Counted from the first letter of the stretch, positions 8,724 to 17,119 are shown. The stretch: DNA of 59,450 nucleotides from an uncultured Bacteroidia bacterium (GCA_913009755.1 CAJVWU010000012.1:1-59450), one strand, 5' to 3'. Program-made: numbers and translations. Notes: generated by a model from the letters alone, not told the origin.

Positions 8724-10238
8724 TTAAAATCCCGGGTCTTCATCCCCTGTCATTTCATTGAGGCGTGAAGGGAAGGTTGTTATTCCCTGCCGTGGGTCGG
8801 GATGATTAAGATCACTTGATCTTTCGCCTTCGTAATCTTCAAACCTGGCAAAGGTATCAACAAAACGCAATTTAACTTCACCCGTCGGGCCATTACGGTG
8901 TTTGGCAATGATCACTTCGGCCATTCTTTGCGTGGAGTTGCCGTTTTCATCTTCGTAAATGGAATAATATTCCGGCCTGTAAATAAACAACACCAGATCG
9001 GCATCCTGTTCGATGGCCCCCGATTCACGCAAGTCGGACAGGATGGGTCTTTTCGACTGGCCGGGCCGGGTTTCAACGGCACGGCTCAACTGCGAAAGGG
9101 CAAGCACAGGGATGTCAAGCTCTTTGGCCAGGGCTTTCAGCGACCGGGATATCTGGCTGATCTCCTGCTCGCGGTTGCCCCGGTTATCGCCGCCCCCCGA
9201 CATCAGTTGCAGATAATCAACAAACACCATTTCAATGTTGTGCTGTTGTTTCAGCCTCCGGCATTTGGCACGCAGTTCAAAAATAGTCAGAGCCGGTGTG
9301 TCATCAATAAATATTTTTGCATTGATCAGGTTCTTGATCTTGTCATGCAGTTGTTCCCATTCAAAATCGGCCAGGTTCCCTTTTTTCAGTTTCTCCGATT
9401 TCAATTCTGTTTCGCTGGCTATCAAACGGATAACAAGTTGAACAGATGACATTTCCAGTGAAAAGATAGCGACGGGCTTGTTAAAATCAACGGCAATATT
9501 TCGCGCCATGGTCAGGGCAAGTGCTGTTTTACCCATGGAAGGCCTGGCCGCCAGGATGATCAGGTCCGACTTTTGCCAGCCTGACGTGATACGGTCAAGG
9601 CTTACAAACCCCGACGGAACACCCCGGAGGTGTGACTCGGAATCTTTTGCCGATTCAATGTCTTCAATGGCTTGCTTGATCAATGCACTCATGTCTTCCC
9701 AGTTTCTGCGCAGGTTGGTCTCGGAAACGGTAAACAGGCTTTGCTCGGCCTTGTCCAACAGATCGAAAACATCAGTGGTTTCTTCAAAGGCATCTTTGAT
9801 GATCTCAGATGAAATGTTGATCAGTTCGCGCTGGATGTGCTTTTGCAGGATGATACGTGCGTGAAACTCAACATTGGCTGCCGATGCAATGCGGCTGGTG
9901 AGCATAGTGATGTAATAAGGCCCTCCCACCATCTCGAGAACGCCGTTGCTTTTTAGCTCGTTGGTTACAGTAAGGATATCCACCGGTTCCGAACGCGCAA
10001 AAAGGTCTTTAATGGCTTCAAAAATTTTTTGGTGGGCTTCTTTATAAAACACCTCTGGCTTTAGGATGTCAATAACGGCGGCAACGGCATCTTTTTCAAG
10101 CATCATGGCCCCCAGCACGGCTTCTTCCAGGTCAACAGCCTGAGGCGGAACTTTTCCGTGTTCAAAGTACTGGCGGCTGACCTCGTTTTTTGCTTTTCCT
10201 GTGGTTGTTTTTCGGTTACTTTTGGCGGTTTCTTCCAT
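8724..10238 (-). CDS. dnaB: replicative DNA helicase DnaB
   Basis: The 504-residue protein has the DnaB architecture. An N-terminal helical domain with PPQAVDLEEAVLGAMM begins at residue 31. A linker follows, then a RecA-like C-terminal domain with Walker A ARPSMGKTA (231-239), SLEMSSVQL, the Walker B strand VFVDYLQLM, and the QISRSLKALAKELDIPVLALSQLSR and RESGAIEQDAD motifs. It unwinds DNA ahead of the replisome as a hexamer loaded at oriC. No intein is present. The -7 box ends 5 nt before the ATG, so the transcript may have no leader. Confidence 0.98.
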   Translation of the reverse strand: MEETAKSNRKTTTGKAKNEVSRQYFEHGKVPPQAVDLEEAVLGAMMLEKDAVAAVIDILKPEVFYKEAHQKIFEAIKDLFARSEPVDILTVTNELKSNGVLEMVGGPYYITMLTSRIASAANVEFHARIILQKHIQRELINISSEIIKDAFEETTDVFDLLDKAEQSLFTVSETNLRRNWEDMSALIKQAIEDIESAKDSESHLRGVPSGFVSLDRITSGWQKSDLIILAARPSMGKTALALTMARNIAVDFNKPVAIFSLEMSSVQLVIRLIASETELKSEKLKKGNLADFEWEQLHDKIKNLINAKIFIDDTPALTIFELRAKCRRLKQQHNIEMVFVDYLQLMSGGGDNRGNREQEISQISRSLKALAKELDIPVLALSQLSRAVETRPGQSKRPILSDLRESGAIEQDADLVLFIYRPEYYSIYEDENGNSTQRMAEVIIAKHRNGPTGEVKLRFVDTFARFEDYEGERSSDLNHPDPRQGITTFPSRLNEMTGDEDPGF

Positions 10239-10243
10239 GAGCC

Positions 10244-10251
10244 CAAAAGTA
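10244..10251 (-). promoter_or_regulatory. -7 box of dnaB, abutting the start codon
   Basis: On the minus strand TACTTTTG is followed by GGCTC and the dnaB ATG. With the usual start 5-7 nt after this box, transcription would begin at or within a base or two of the ATG. Confidence 0.6.
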
Positions 10252-10292
10252 TAAATTAAGCAAAAGTTTTTTTGAATTGTTAATAACTATTT

Positions 10293-10988
10293 TTACTGTG
10301 CCGATCGCGTACAATGGCCGATAAAATCACAGGGATAGGGATCATAACACTGCGGCCCCATGTCAATCTGTGGCGATTTGTCCAGCATCAACGTAGCTTT
10401 CTCTACCTTAACCTGTTCCCTTATATATTCCTGCAATGAAAGTATCCGGTCCTTCACACTCTGCCTGATGAACAAAGGGGCAATATCTTCATATTCATCC
10501 AGTTTCTCATAATCAAGCGCTTCGCTGGCATAAACAAGGGTGAAATCTTTTAAGTCAATTCCCGAATTGGTGATCACATAATATTGAAAAGCAGCATCAA
10601 GAATAAAGGTGTTGGAAATCTTATAGGCGCTTTTTACTTCGTAAGCATGCCAGCCATCATTTTCATAAACGAGGATGTCCAGTAAAATAAGCAGTCTGTC
10701 ATACTGAAAACCGGCTTCATAAAGAATATTATATGAATGGGTTCGGATGGCTATCCTTGTTTGTAAAACAGCTTTCTGATATTGCGAAGGCGAACGGGGG
10801 CTGAAGTCAACACCGCCGGGAAAAAGCTTTTGTGCCAATGTGCCCACTTTGTGCCCACGCCTGAATTTGGCCAGTTGTTCAGGACTTAACTTATCCCTCA
10901 GATAGGGCCGTTTTTTGTTTAGGTACAACGATTTGAGGCACTGGTTTCCCCTGATAAAAGTTGATTTGGACAAAAGATGTTTTTCCAT
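10293..10988 (-). CDS. Cas4-like 4Fe-4S PD-(D/E)XK nuclease
   Basis: This 231-residue protein carries the Cas4/AddB-type nuclease layout. Cys17 is at the N-terminus, His46 sits in FRRGHKVG, Asp104 in LLDILVY, Glu117-x-Lys119 in YEVKSAYK, and Gln135 follows. Cys214, Cys220 and Cys226 near the C-terminus complete the four-cysteine iron-sulfur site. The sequence resembles the N-terminal half of larger Bacteroidota proteins that continue into a DUF2779 RNase H-like domain, which is absent here. It is not near any cas gene. It lies 54 nt upstream of dnaB on the same strand, which may reflect a repair or replication role. Nuclease family is well supported; the biological role is unknown. Confidence 0.78.
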   Translation of the reverse strand: MEKHLLSKSTFIRGNQCLKSLYLNKKRPYLRDKLSPEQLAKFRRGHKVGTLAQKLFPGGVDFSPRSPSQYQKAVLQTRIAIRTHSYNILYEAGFQYDRLLILLDILVYENDGWHAYEVKSAYKISNTFILDAAFQYYVITNSGIDLKDFTLVYASEALDYEKLDEYEDIAPLFIRQSVKDRILSLQEYIREQVKVEKATLMLDKSPQIDMGPQCYDPYPCDFIGHCTRSAQ

Positions 10989-11138
10989 TGTAAAAGACCA
11001 ATAATTAACTGATTTCCGTTTCCGGACATGATGTAAATGCCCTTGGTCATTTTCATAACGTCAAATTCAGGTTATTATGATTTTAAATAATTTTTATCAC
11101 ATTCCTTACAACTTTTTTTTATTAAGAATCATTTTAAT

Positions 11139-11146
11139 TAAATTTG
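11139..11146 (+). promoter_or_regulatory. -7 box of the E1 dehydrogenase gene
   Basis: TAAATTTG matches TAnnTTTG and lies 44 nt before the chosen ATG at 11191. This supports that start over in-frame starts further upstream, which would precede the transcript. Confidence 0.55.
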
Positions 11147-11190
11147 CGCAGGAAAATGAAAGATCACTCCTGATCACTATACTCTTTTCA

Positions 11191-13611
11191 ATGAAAAAAA
11201 CCGTGAATGTTTTAACCTGTCTGAAACTTACCCGCAAAGAAGTTCTGGATGATTACCGGACAGCCGTCGAAAGCCGCCAGGCCAGCCTCACCGGTCGCCG
11301 CGAGGTGCTTACCGGAAAAGCTAAATTCGGCATCTTCGGTGACGGGAAAGAAATTCCCCAACTGGCGATGGCCAAAGTGTTCAGGGAAGGCGACTGGCGG
11401 TCAGGCTATTACCGCGACCAGACTTTTATGCTGGCAGCCGGAATGACAACACCGGAGGAAATATTTGCCATGCTTTACGGCGACACCGACCCCAAAGCCA
11501 ACCCTGCCAACGGCGGTCGTTTGATGAATAACCACTTTGCCACCCGTACCCTTGACGAAAACGGTGAGTGGCTTGACCTGGCAAAACTAAAAAACTCGTC
11601 GGCAGACTCCTCCCCTACGGCCAGCCAGATGCCCAGGTTGCTCGGACTGGCACTGGCTTCAAAATTTTATAAAAAAAACAATGGCTCCAATGAATTCAAA
11701 AAATTCAGCCATCACGGTAACGAAGTAGCTTTCGGAACCATCGGGGATGCCTCCACATCGGAAGGCCATTTTTTTGAAACCATGAACGCTGCCGGCGTAT
11801 TGCAGATTCCGCTGGCCATGTCGGTGTGGGATGACGGATGGGGCATATCGGTACCCAATGAATTCCAGACAATTAAAGGCAGCATCTCGGAAGCCCTCAG
11901 CGGATTTAAAAAAGGCAAAAATACCAACGGGTTTTATATTTACCGCGAATATGCCTACGACTACCCCGCCCTCGTGAAAATGTACCGGGAAGGGATATCC
12001 CGCTGCCGCAAAGAACAGGTCCCGGTTTTGTTTCATGTTTTGGGTTGCACACAACCCCAGGGCCACTCCACTTCAGGTTCACATGAAAGGTATAAAACAC
12101 CCGAACAACTGGAAGATGAAAAATCGAGGGACGGAATCCCGAAAATGAGGGAATGGCTGTTAAAGGAAGGCATCGCCACGGCGGAAGAACTGGATACCAT
12201 TGAAAGTGATGCTGCCAGACAGGTAAAGCAGGCACGCAAAAATGCCTGGAATAATTTCCAGAAACCCCTGATTGCTAAAAGGGATGAGTTCCTTAAAATG
12301 GTCAATATCTCTACCTGCAATTGCGGGAAAACGGATGCCATCCGGGCAATAAAAGAAGAGTTGAGTAAAGTTGGGGAGCCCATCCGGAAAGACATCATGT
12401 CATCAGGCAAAAAAATACTCAGGTTATTGTGCGACCGGTGCAGCGACCCTTCCAACTCGCTAAAAACAAATGTCACCAAATGGCTTGAGAAAGAGCGACT
12501 TGATACGAAGAAAAGATACAACTCACACCTTTACAGCGAATCGGCACACTCGGCCATGAACATCAAAGCTGTTCCTCCCGAATATGATAAAGAGCCAAAG
12601 CATGTTGCGGGCCGTGAAATCCTGCGCGACAACTTTGATTATATCTTTAAAACCAATCTGCTGGTTCTGGCTTTTGGGGAAGATGTTGGCAAAATCGGAG
12701 GTGTAAACCAGACCTACGAAGGCCTGCAAGAAAAATACGGTTCCGACAGGATTTTCGATACCGGCATTCGCGAAGCCACCATCATCGGACAGGGACTGGG
12801 ACTGGCTATCCGCGGTTTGCGGCCCATTGCCGAAATACAGTATTTTGATTACCTGTTGTATGGCCTCCAGGTGCTGAGCGACGACCTGGCCACCCTGCAT
12901 TACCGCACCAACGGAGGGCAGAAAGCACCCCTCATTGTCAGCACCCGGGGCCACCGGCTCGAAGGCATCTGGCATTCCGGTTCACCGCTTTCCATGGTCA
13001 TCAACTCCGTCAGGGGCATGCATGTTGCCGTCCCGCGGAACATGACACAGGCCGCCGGTTTTTACAACCTTTATCTTGAATCGGATCAGCCGGTACTGAT
13101 CATCGAACCCCTGAATGCCTACCGGTTAAAAGAAAAAAATCCTTCCAACACCGGTAAATTCAAAACACCGGCCGGCATACCTGAAATTTTACGGGAAGGC
13201 AGTGATGTAACCCTGGTTACGTACGGCTCGTGTGTCAGAATTGCACAAGATGCCATTGCCCAGTTAAAGGACTTCGATATTGATGTGGAACTGATAGATG
13301 TGCAAACACTTATCCCCTTCGACATCAACCACCGGATACTGGAATCCCTGAAAAAAACCAACAGGATTATTTTCTTTGATGAAGATGTCCCCGGCGGCGC
13401 GACTTCTTATATGATGCAAAAGGTAATTGAAGAACAGGGCGGGTTTTATTATCTTGACAGCGAACCGCGAACCCTGACAGCCCAGCCACACCGGGCCGCT
13501 TACAGCACCGACGGTGATTATTTTTCCAACCCCAATGCCGAAGATGTTTTTGACAAAGTGTATAACCTGATGCATGAGTTTAATCCGGTGAAGTATCCGA
13601 AGATATTTTAG
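11191..13611 (+). CDS. fused alpha-beta E1 component of a 2-oxoacid dehydrogenase complex
   Basis: This encodes 806 residues from the ATG at 11191. The first half is an E1-alpha domain: a GYYRDQTFM block, then the thiamine diphosphate motif GDASTSEG near residue 185 with a following VWDDGWGISVP loop. The second half, from about residue 480, is E1-beta: LVLAFGEDVGKIGGVNQTYEGL, FDTGIREATIIGQGLG, and the transketolase C-terminal domain TLVTYGSCVRIAQDA. The fusion is common in Bacteroidota, and the sequence looks closer to branched-chain or general 2-oxoacid E1 than to E. coli AceE. E2 and E3 genes are not nearby. Substrate specificity cannot be read from the sequence. Confidence 0.9.
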   Translation: MKKTVNVLTCLKLTRKEVLDDYRTAVESRQASLTGRREVLTGKAKFGIFGDGKEIPQLAMAKVFREGDWRSGYYRDQTFMLAAGMTTPEEIFAMLYGDTDPKANPANGGRLMNNHFATRTLDENGEWLDLAKLKNSSADSSPTASQMPRLLGLALASKFYKKNNGSNEFKKFSHHGNEVAFGTIGDASTSEGHFFETMNAAGVLQIPLAMSVWDDGWGISVPNEFQTIKGSISEALSGFKKGKNTNGFYIYREYAYDYPALVKMYREGISRCRKEQVPVLFHVLGCTQPQGHSTSGSHERYKTPEQLEDEKSRDGIPKMREWLLKEGIATAEELDTIESDAARQVKQARKNAWNNFQKPLIAKRDEFLKMVNISTCNCGKTDAIRAIKEELSKVGEPIRKDIMSSGKKILRLLCDRCSDPSNSLKTNVTKWLEKERLDTKKRYNSHLYSESAHSAMNIKAVPPEYDKEPKHVAGREILRDNFDYIFKTNLLVLAFGEDVGKIGGVNQTYEGLQEKYGSDRIFDTGIREATIIGQGLGLAIRGLRPIAEIQYFDYLLYGLQVLSDDLATLHYRTNGGQKAPLIVSTRGHRLEGIWHSGSPLSMVINSVRGMHVAVPRNMTQAAGFYNLYLESDQPVLIIEPLNAYRLKEKNPSNTGKFKTPAGIPEILREGSDVTLVTYGSCVRIAQDAIAQLKDFDIDVELIDVQTLIPFDINHRILESLKKTNRIIFFDEDVPGGATSYMMQKVIEEQGGFYYLDSEPRTLTAQPHRAAYSTDGDYFSNPNAEDVFDKVYNLMHEFNPVKYPKIF

Positions 13612-13668
13612 GGACTGTTTAAATTCCAAGTTTTAATTTCTAAACAAGCGCTCATTAATAGGAAATCA

Positions 13669-13730
13669 AAATTTCTCGATTCAAACCGAAATATTTATAT
13701 AAATTTCTCGGTTCTAACCGAAATATTCAT
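13669..13730 (+). promoter_or_regulatory. two tandem 30-bp repeats, probable operators of the ATPase gene
   Basis: Units at 13669-13698 and 13701-13730 match at 27 of 30 positions and repeat every 32 bp, about three helical turns. Each contains a dyad: CGATTCAAACCG in the first and the perfect CGGTTCTAACCG (13709-13720) in the second. The second dyad lies where a -33 element would be for the TACTTTTG box, so bound protein would block transcription. Confidence 0.6.
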
Positions 13731-13737
13731 ACTTTTG
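13730..13737 (+). promoter_or_regulatory. -7 box of the first DUF4143 ATPase
   Basis: TACTTTTG lies directly after the tandem repeats, 9 nt after the second dyad and 17 nt before the ATG. The second DUF4143 ATPase has the identical box at the same distance from its nearest dyad. Confidence 0.6.
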
Positions 13738-13754
13738 TTGTAAAAAATGAAATT

Positions 13755-14879
13755 ATGATACAAAGAAAACTGAATGACCTGATTCGAAAACGACTAAACG
13801 ATAAAAAGGTAATTGTGGTTTTGGGTCCGCGCCAGTCGGGAAAAACCACTTTGCTTAAACAACTGGTCAAACAACAAGATAAGGATTACTTATGGTGGAA
13901 CGGAGATGAGACAGACATTCGGGAGAAACTTAAGAAACCGACTTCAACATTGCTGCGGTCGTTAATCGGTAACTATAAGCTCATCATCATTGACGAAGCT
14001 CAACGTATTGAAAACATTGGTTTGTGCATCAAGTTAATTTACGATAACATTGAAAATGTGAAAGTGATTGCCAGCGGTTCATCTGCTTTTGAATTGGCCA
14101 ATAAAATAAACGAACCGCTGACAGGCAGAAAATGGGAGTACTTTTTGCACCCTCTTTCTTATGGTGAAATGACGGATCATCACGGTACGACAGATGAAAA
14201 GCGTTTATTAGAGCACCGCATGGTTTATGGATACTATCCCGAGGTAATTAACAATCCCGGTGATGAGAAAGCCGTTTTGCAACAGTTGTCCGACAGCTAT
14301 CTCTATAAAGATATCCTGATGTGGGAAAAGATTCAGAAACCGGATAAGCTTGAAACACTTGTGCAGGCATTGGCTTTTCAATTGGGAAATCAGGTTTCCT
14401 ATAACGAATTATCAAATATTACTGGACTTGACAAAGAAACAGTTGAACGTTACATTATGTTGCTGGAAAGGGCATTTGTCGTTTTCAGATTACGCACGTT
14501 CAGCAGAAATTTACGAACGGAATTAAAACGGAGCCGGAAAATCTATTTTTACGATAACGGATTGCGCAATGCCGTGATCAGGAATTTTAATCCCGTAAAC
14601 CTGAGAAATGACACGGGTGCCTTATGGGAAAATTTTCTTGTGAATGAAAGGATGAAATATCTTGAATACAACCAGGTTTTTACCAACCGTTATTTTTGGC
14701 GCACCCACGACAGGAAAGAAATTGATTACATTGAAGAAAGAGATGGTAAATTATTTGCCGCGGAATTCAAATGGAACAAAAAAGCAAAACTGAAATTTCC
14801 GAAAATATTTGCAGCTACCTATCCCGAAAGCGAAATGTTGCTTATTACCCCCGATAACTTTGAGAATTTTGTGGTTTAG
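13755..14879 (+). CDS. AAA+ ATPase with DUF4143 domain
   Basis: This 374-residue protein has Walker A GPRQSGKT (24-31), Walker B LIIIDEAQ (76-83) and a sensor strand KVIASGSSAFEL, the archaeal-type AAA_14 arrangement. A winged-helix segment follows (VSYNELSNITGLDKETVERYIMLL by parts, about residues 214-238). The DUF4143 C-terminus contains DYIEERDGKLFAAEFKW, which looks like a PD-(D/E)XK nuclease motif. These ATPases are abundant in Bacteroidota and archaea but have no settled function. It is a single gene with its own promoter and tandem dyads. The winged helix makes self-regulation through those dyads plausible (inference). Confidence 0.85.
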   Translation: MIQRKLNDLIRKRLNDKKVIVVLGPRQSGKTTLLKQLVKQQDKDYLWWNGDETDIREKLKKPTSTLLRSLIGNYKLIIIDEAQRIENIGLCIKLIYDNIENVKVIASGSSAFELANKINEPLTGRKWEYFLHPLSYGEMTDHHGTTDEKRLLEHRMVYGYYPEVINNPGDEKAVLQQLSDSYLYKDILMWEKIQKPDKLETLVQALAFQLGNQVSYNELSNITGLDKETVERYIMLLERAFVVFRLRTFSRNLRTELKRSRKIYFYDNGLRNAVIRNFNPVNLRNDTGALWENFLVNERMKYLEYNQVFTNRYFWRTHDRKEIDYIEERDGKLFAAEFKWNKKAKLKFPKIFAATYPESEMLLITPDNFENFVV

Positions 14880-14973
14880 CCACATATTTTCAGCCCTGGC
14901 ACACAAATCAACCACAAGCAAACCAGGTGTCCAAGACTCAAACCAGAAACAGGCCGCTGATCTACGGATTCTT

Positions 14974-14989
14974 ATTCGTGCATTCGTGG
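14974..14989 (+). repeat. short tandem ATTCGTGS repeat
   Basis: ATTCGTGC and ATTCGTGG lie head to tail in the 215-bp gap between the ATPase and the LpxR-like gene. The motif has the look of a dispersed Bacteroidota intergenic repeat, which I cannot verify here. Confidence 0.3.
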
Positions 14990-15035
14990 CAATCATTTCA
15001 GGCACGCTTGCAGATTCAATTCCAATTGATTAAGA

Positions 15036-15065
15036 TTCTTTTTTCCATTTTTTATTTTAACTTTG
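15036..15065 (+). promoter_or_regulatory. promoter of the LpxR-like gene
   Basis: TTG at 15036-15038 and TAACTTTG at 15058-15065 are 19 nt apart, the standard Bacteroidota spacing. Transcription should start near 15072, leaving the TTG codon at 15095 as the first usable start. Confidence 0.65.
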
Positions 15066-15094
15066 TGCAATACCAAACCTGACTTTACTCAACC

Positions 15095-16312
15095 TTGACT
15101 AAATGGATTAAATATACGTTATTCGTTGCTGCCGCAAGTTGGTGGCTTACAGCCTGCAACCCGCTTACCGATCAGAAAACGGAAAAAATCAGTAACCGGC
15201 CTGTGAGGACACTCTTTCAGGTTGATAAAATGAAAAGCAGGGGTCATGTAAATTCCATCGGCAAAAAAGATATTCTCCCGGATAAGGATTTTCATTATAC
15301 CGCCTCAAAAGTTGAAAAAATCGGAGAGCTGCTTCACGAAGACCTCAACAGCATCGCTTCCAGGGAAAAATCCAACATTGAAAACGAGGTTGCATTTTCC
15401 GGTGGCCTTCAGGTATTCAACCCGCAAAATCTAGTGCAAACACATTGGATATTCAGGATTATTTTTGATAACGACATTTTTGCCAACACCGATTATTATT
15501 ACACCAACGGAACAGGATTTCAACTGGTTACGCCATTGGCCACCGGCTCACCGTTGACGCACATTTTACCGGGTCTGAAACATGCACAAACAGACCTTAA
15601 CGGATTCTCCATTACACAAAACATGTACACACCTGTCAATCCCGACGTAACCGAAGTACAGAAGGGCGACCATCCTTTTGCCGCTTATCTCACGCTGGGG
15701 CAGTTCCGTGAGGTATATGACCTTGAAAAGAAACTGGCTTTTAAAAGTAAGATCACTTTCGGCGTGATCGGACAGGGCGCCCTGGGAAAAGAAGTGCAAA
15801 GCACCATCCACCACATCCACCCGGTGGGCTGGGTCAACCAGATCAATAACGACATCATCCTGAATTACAATTTTACGGTTTCAAAAACAGTGGTCAGCTC
15901 ATCGCTTTATGAATTGAATGTTTCCGCTGCTGCTAATGCCGGGACACTTTACGACAATGTCAGCGGCGGGCTGGATATGCGGATTGGCCGGTTTATGCCG
16001 GTTTACCGCGGGCCGCTCAGCATCTTCGGGCTGAACACACCCGGAAACAAATGGCAGTACTGGTTCAGCGTAAAAGGTGGAACCAAAGCGGTGGCTTACA
16101 ATGCCACTTTACAGGGCGGGATGTTCAGCAACAATAATACCTATGTAATTGCCTCCGGGGATATCAACCGCCTGATCTACTACGGTTCGGCAGGAATTGC
16201 CGTTTATTACAGGAATATCGGGCTTGTTTTTGATCAAATTTTTATTTCCCCCGAATTCAAAAATGGACGTAACTTTGCATGGGGCAGTATCAAGATAGAA
16301 ATTGCTTTTTAA
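15095..16312 (+). CDS. LpxR-family (DUF2219) lipid A deacylase-like outer-membrane protein
   Basis: The frame starts at a TTG codon and gives 405 residues with a signal ending in LTAC (Cys21), suggesting a lipoprotein. A ~85-residue charged extension precedes the barrel domain. The barrel has the LpxR signature: FDNDIFANTDYYYTNGTGF (Asn126, Asp127, Thr132, Thr137), then GQGALGKEVQSTIHHIHPVGW with His239, His240 and His242, and a barrel-closing EIAF end. LpxR removes the 3'-acyloxyacyl group of lipid A in the outer membrane. The catalytic Asn/Asp/Thr/His set appears present. The lipidated N-terminus is unlike classical LpxR. The assigned TTG start rests on the signal peptide and promoter position. 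Confidence 0.78.
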   Translation: MTKWIKYTLFVAAASWWLTACNPLTDQKTEKISNRPVRTLFQVDKMKSRGHVNSIGKKDILPDKDFHYTASKVEKIGELLHEDLNSIASREKSNIENEVAFSGGLQVFNPQNLVQTHWIFRIIFDNDIFANTDYYYTNGTGFQLVTPLATGSPLTHILPGLKHAQTDLNGFSITQNMYTPVNPDVTEVQKGDHPFAAYLTLGQFREVYDLEKKLAFKSKITFGVIGQGALGKEVQSTIHHIHPVGWVNQINNDIILNYNFTVSKTVVSSSLYELNVSAAANAGTLYDNVSGGLDMRIGRFMPVYRGPLSIFGLNTPGNKWQYWFSVKGGTKAVAYNATLQGGMFSNNNTYVIASGDINRLIYYGSAGIAVYYRNIGLVFDQIFISPEFKNGRNFAWGSIKIEIAF

Positions 16313-16340
16313 TGTCGGATTAAAAAATACATTAATCTCC

Positions 16341-16406
16341 GCAGTTGGTGTCCCCACCAACTGCCGGCGCGTTTTATTGAAAGTTGTTGGTGGGGACACC
16401 AACAAC
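16341..16406. repeat. inverted pair of REP-like palindromes
   Basis: Two 24-nt hairpins lie 18 nt apart. The first (16341-16364) has arms GCAGTTGGTG/CACCAACTGC and loop TCCC; the second (16383-16406) has arms GTTGTTGGTG/CACCAACAAC and loop GGGA. The loops are complementary, so the units are in opposite orientation, like a BIME. A third, degraded unit lies at 44507-44530. Confidence 0.6.
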
Positions 16407-16430
16407 GGTTACAACTTAGATTTTAAACAG

Positions 16431-16745
16431 ATGAAACAGAATTCTACCAACGGAAACGGTAAGTTTAAAACAATCGCTGATTTTAAGGGGGAAAAAATTA
16501 ATTTTCCGGTAACCTACCACCTGAAAGCGGTGATGGAAGGGACGGAAAATGAAAAAAAACATAAGGAAGAACTGGTTCAGTTGTTTGATGTGCTTGAGAT
16601 TAATTATCAGTACCGATATAAAAAGATCAGCAGCAAAGGGGCTTATGTGAGTTTTACCTACGAAATAACGCTGACCGGCAAACAACAGATGAATAACCTG
16701 TATGCGGGGTTAAAAAAGATAAAAGCTGTTAAATTTGCACTATGA
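16431..16745 (+). CDS. DUF493 family protein
   Basis: The ATG at 16431 gives 104 residues; the longer frame from 16302 runs through the palindromic repeat and is not credible. The protein has the small DUF493 (YbeD-like) ferredoxin-like fold pattern. INFPVTYHLKAVME forms the first strand and helix region. VLEINYQYRYKKISSKGAYVSFTYEITLTGKQQMNNLYAGLKK follows, with the conserved SSKG.Y.S turn and a final KAVKFAL. The family may act as an allosteric or regulatory domain. Its stop overlaps the crcB start by 4 nt (ATGA), so it heads a four-gene operon. Confidence 0.75.
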   Translation: MKQNSTNGNGKFKTIADFKGEKINFPVTYHLKAVMEGTENEKKHKEELVQLFDVLEINYQYRYKKISSKGAYVSFTYEITLTGKQQMNNLYAGLKKIKAVKFAL

Positions 16746-17119
16746 TTTTAAAATTACTTATGGTTTCGGCAGGGGGAAGTATTGGTGCCGTGTTGCGCTA
16801 CATCATATTCTCATTATTTGAAAAATCGCATGCATCCATGTTTCCCTGGCCAACACTGATTATCAATGTAACAGGTGCTTTGGCCATTGGCTTTTTATGG
16901 GGATGGTTCGACAGGTTTTATGTGTCGCCCGGAATCAGGATGTTAATTTTTATCGGAATTCTGGGAAGTTTCACCACCTTTTCCACTTTTGCCTTTGATG
17001 TGTTCAGCATGGTCCATGACGGGCAATTCAGAAATATGATAATCTATATTTTAGGAACAAATGTTTTGGGCATTGGTATGGCTTTTGGCGGCTATTACCT
17101 CGCCAAATTAATCAGCTAA
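16742..17119 (+). CDS. crcB: fluoride efflux channel CrcB/Fluc
   Basis: This 125-residue membrane protein has four predicted helices and the Fluc signatures. These are GGSIGAVLRY near the N-terminus, the conserved Asn in LIINVTGALAIGF, and the GILGSFTTFSTFAFD block that lines the pore and sodium site. It exports fluoride as a dual-topology dimer. It overlaps the DUF493 gene by 4 nt and is followed 5 nt later by an unknown gene. I looked for a fluoride riboswitch upstream and saw none, which fits a gene translated from an operon. Confidence 0.95.
   Translation: MILKLLMVSAGGSIGAVLRYIIFSLFEKSHASMFPWPTLIINVTGALAIGFLWGWFDRFYVSPGIRMLIFIGILGSFTTFSTFAFDVFSMVHDGQFRNMIIYILGTNVLGIGMAFGGYYLAKLIS

Noticed and set aside
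10293-10988. CRISPR-associated Cas4
   Set aside because: The motifs fit the fold, but there is no array or other cas gene in the window.
16383-16406. G-quadruplex or aptamer-like GGTTGGTG string
   Set aside because: The G runs are too short and the sequence is fully explained as a hairpin stem.
16302-16430. N-terminal extension of the DUF493 protein
   Set aside because: These codons translate the palindromic repeat and the end of the LpxR-like gene; the family begins near the ATG at 16431.
16312-16742. Fluoride riboswitch for crcB
   Set aside because: crcB overlaps the preceding gene and the upstream region shows only the REP-like pair, not the riboswitch core.
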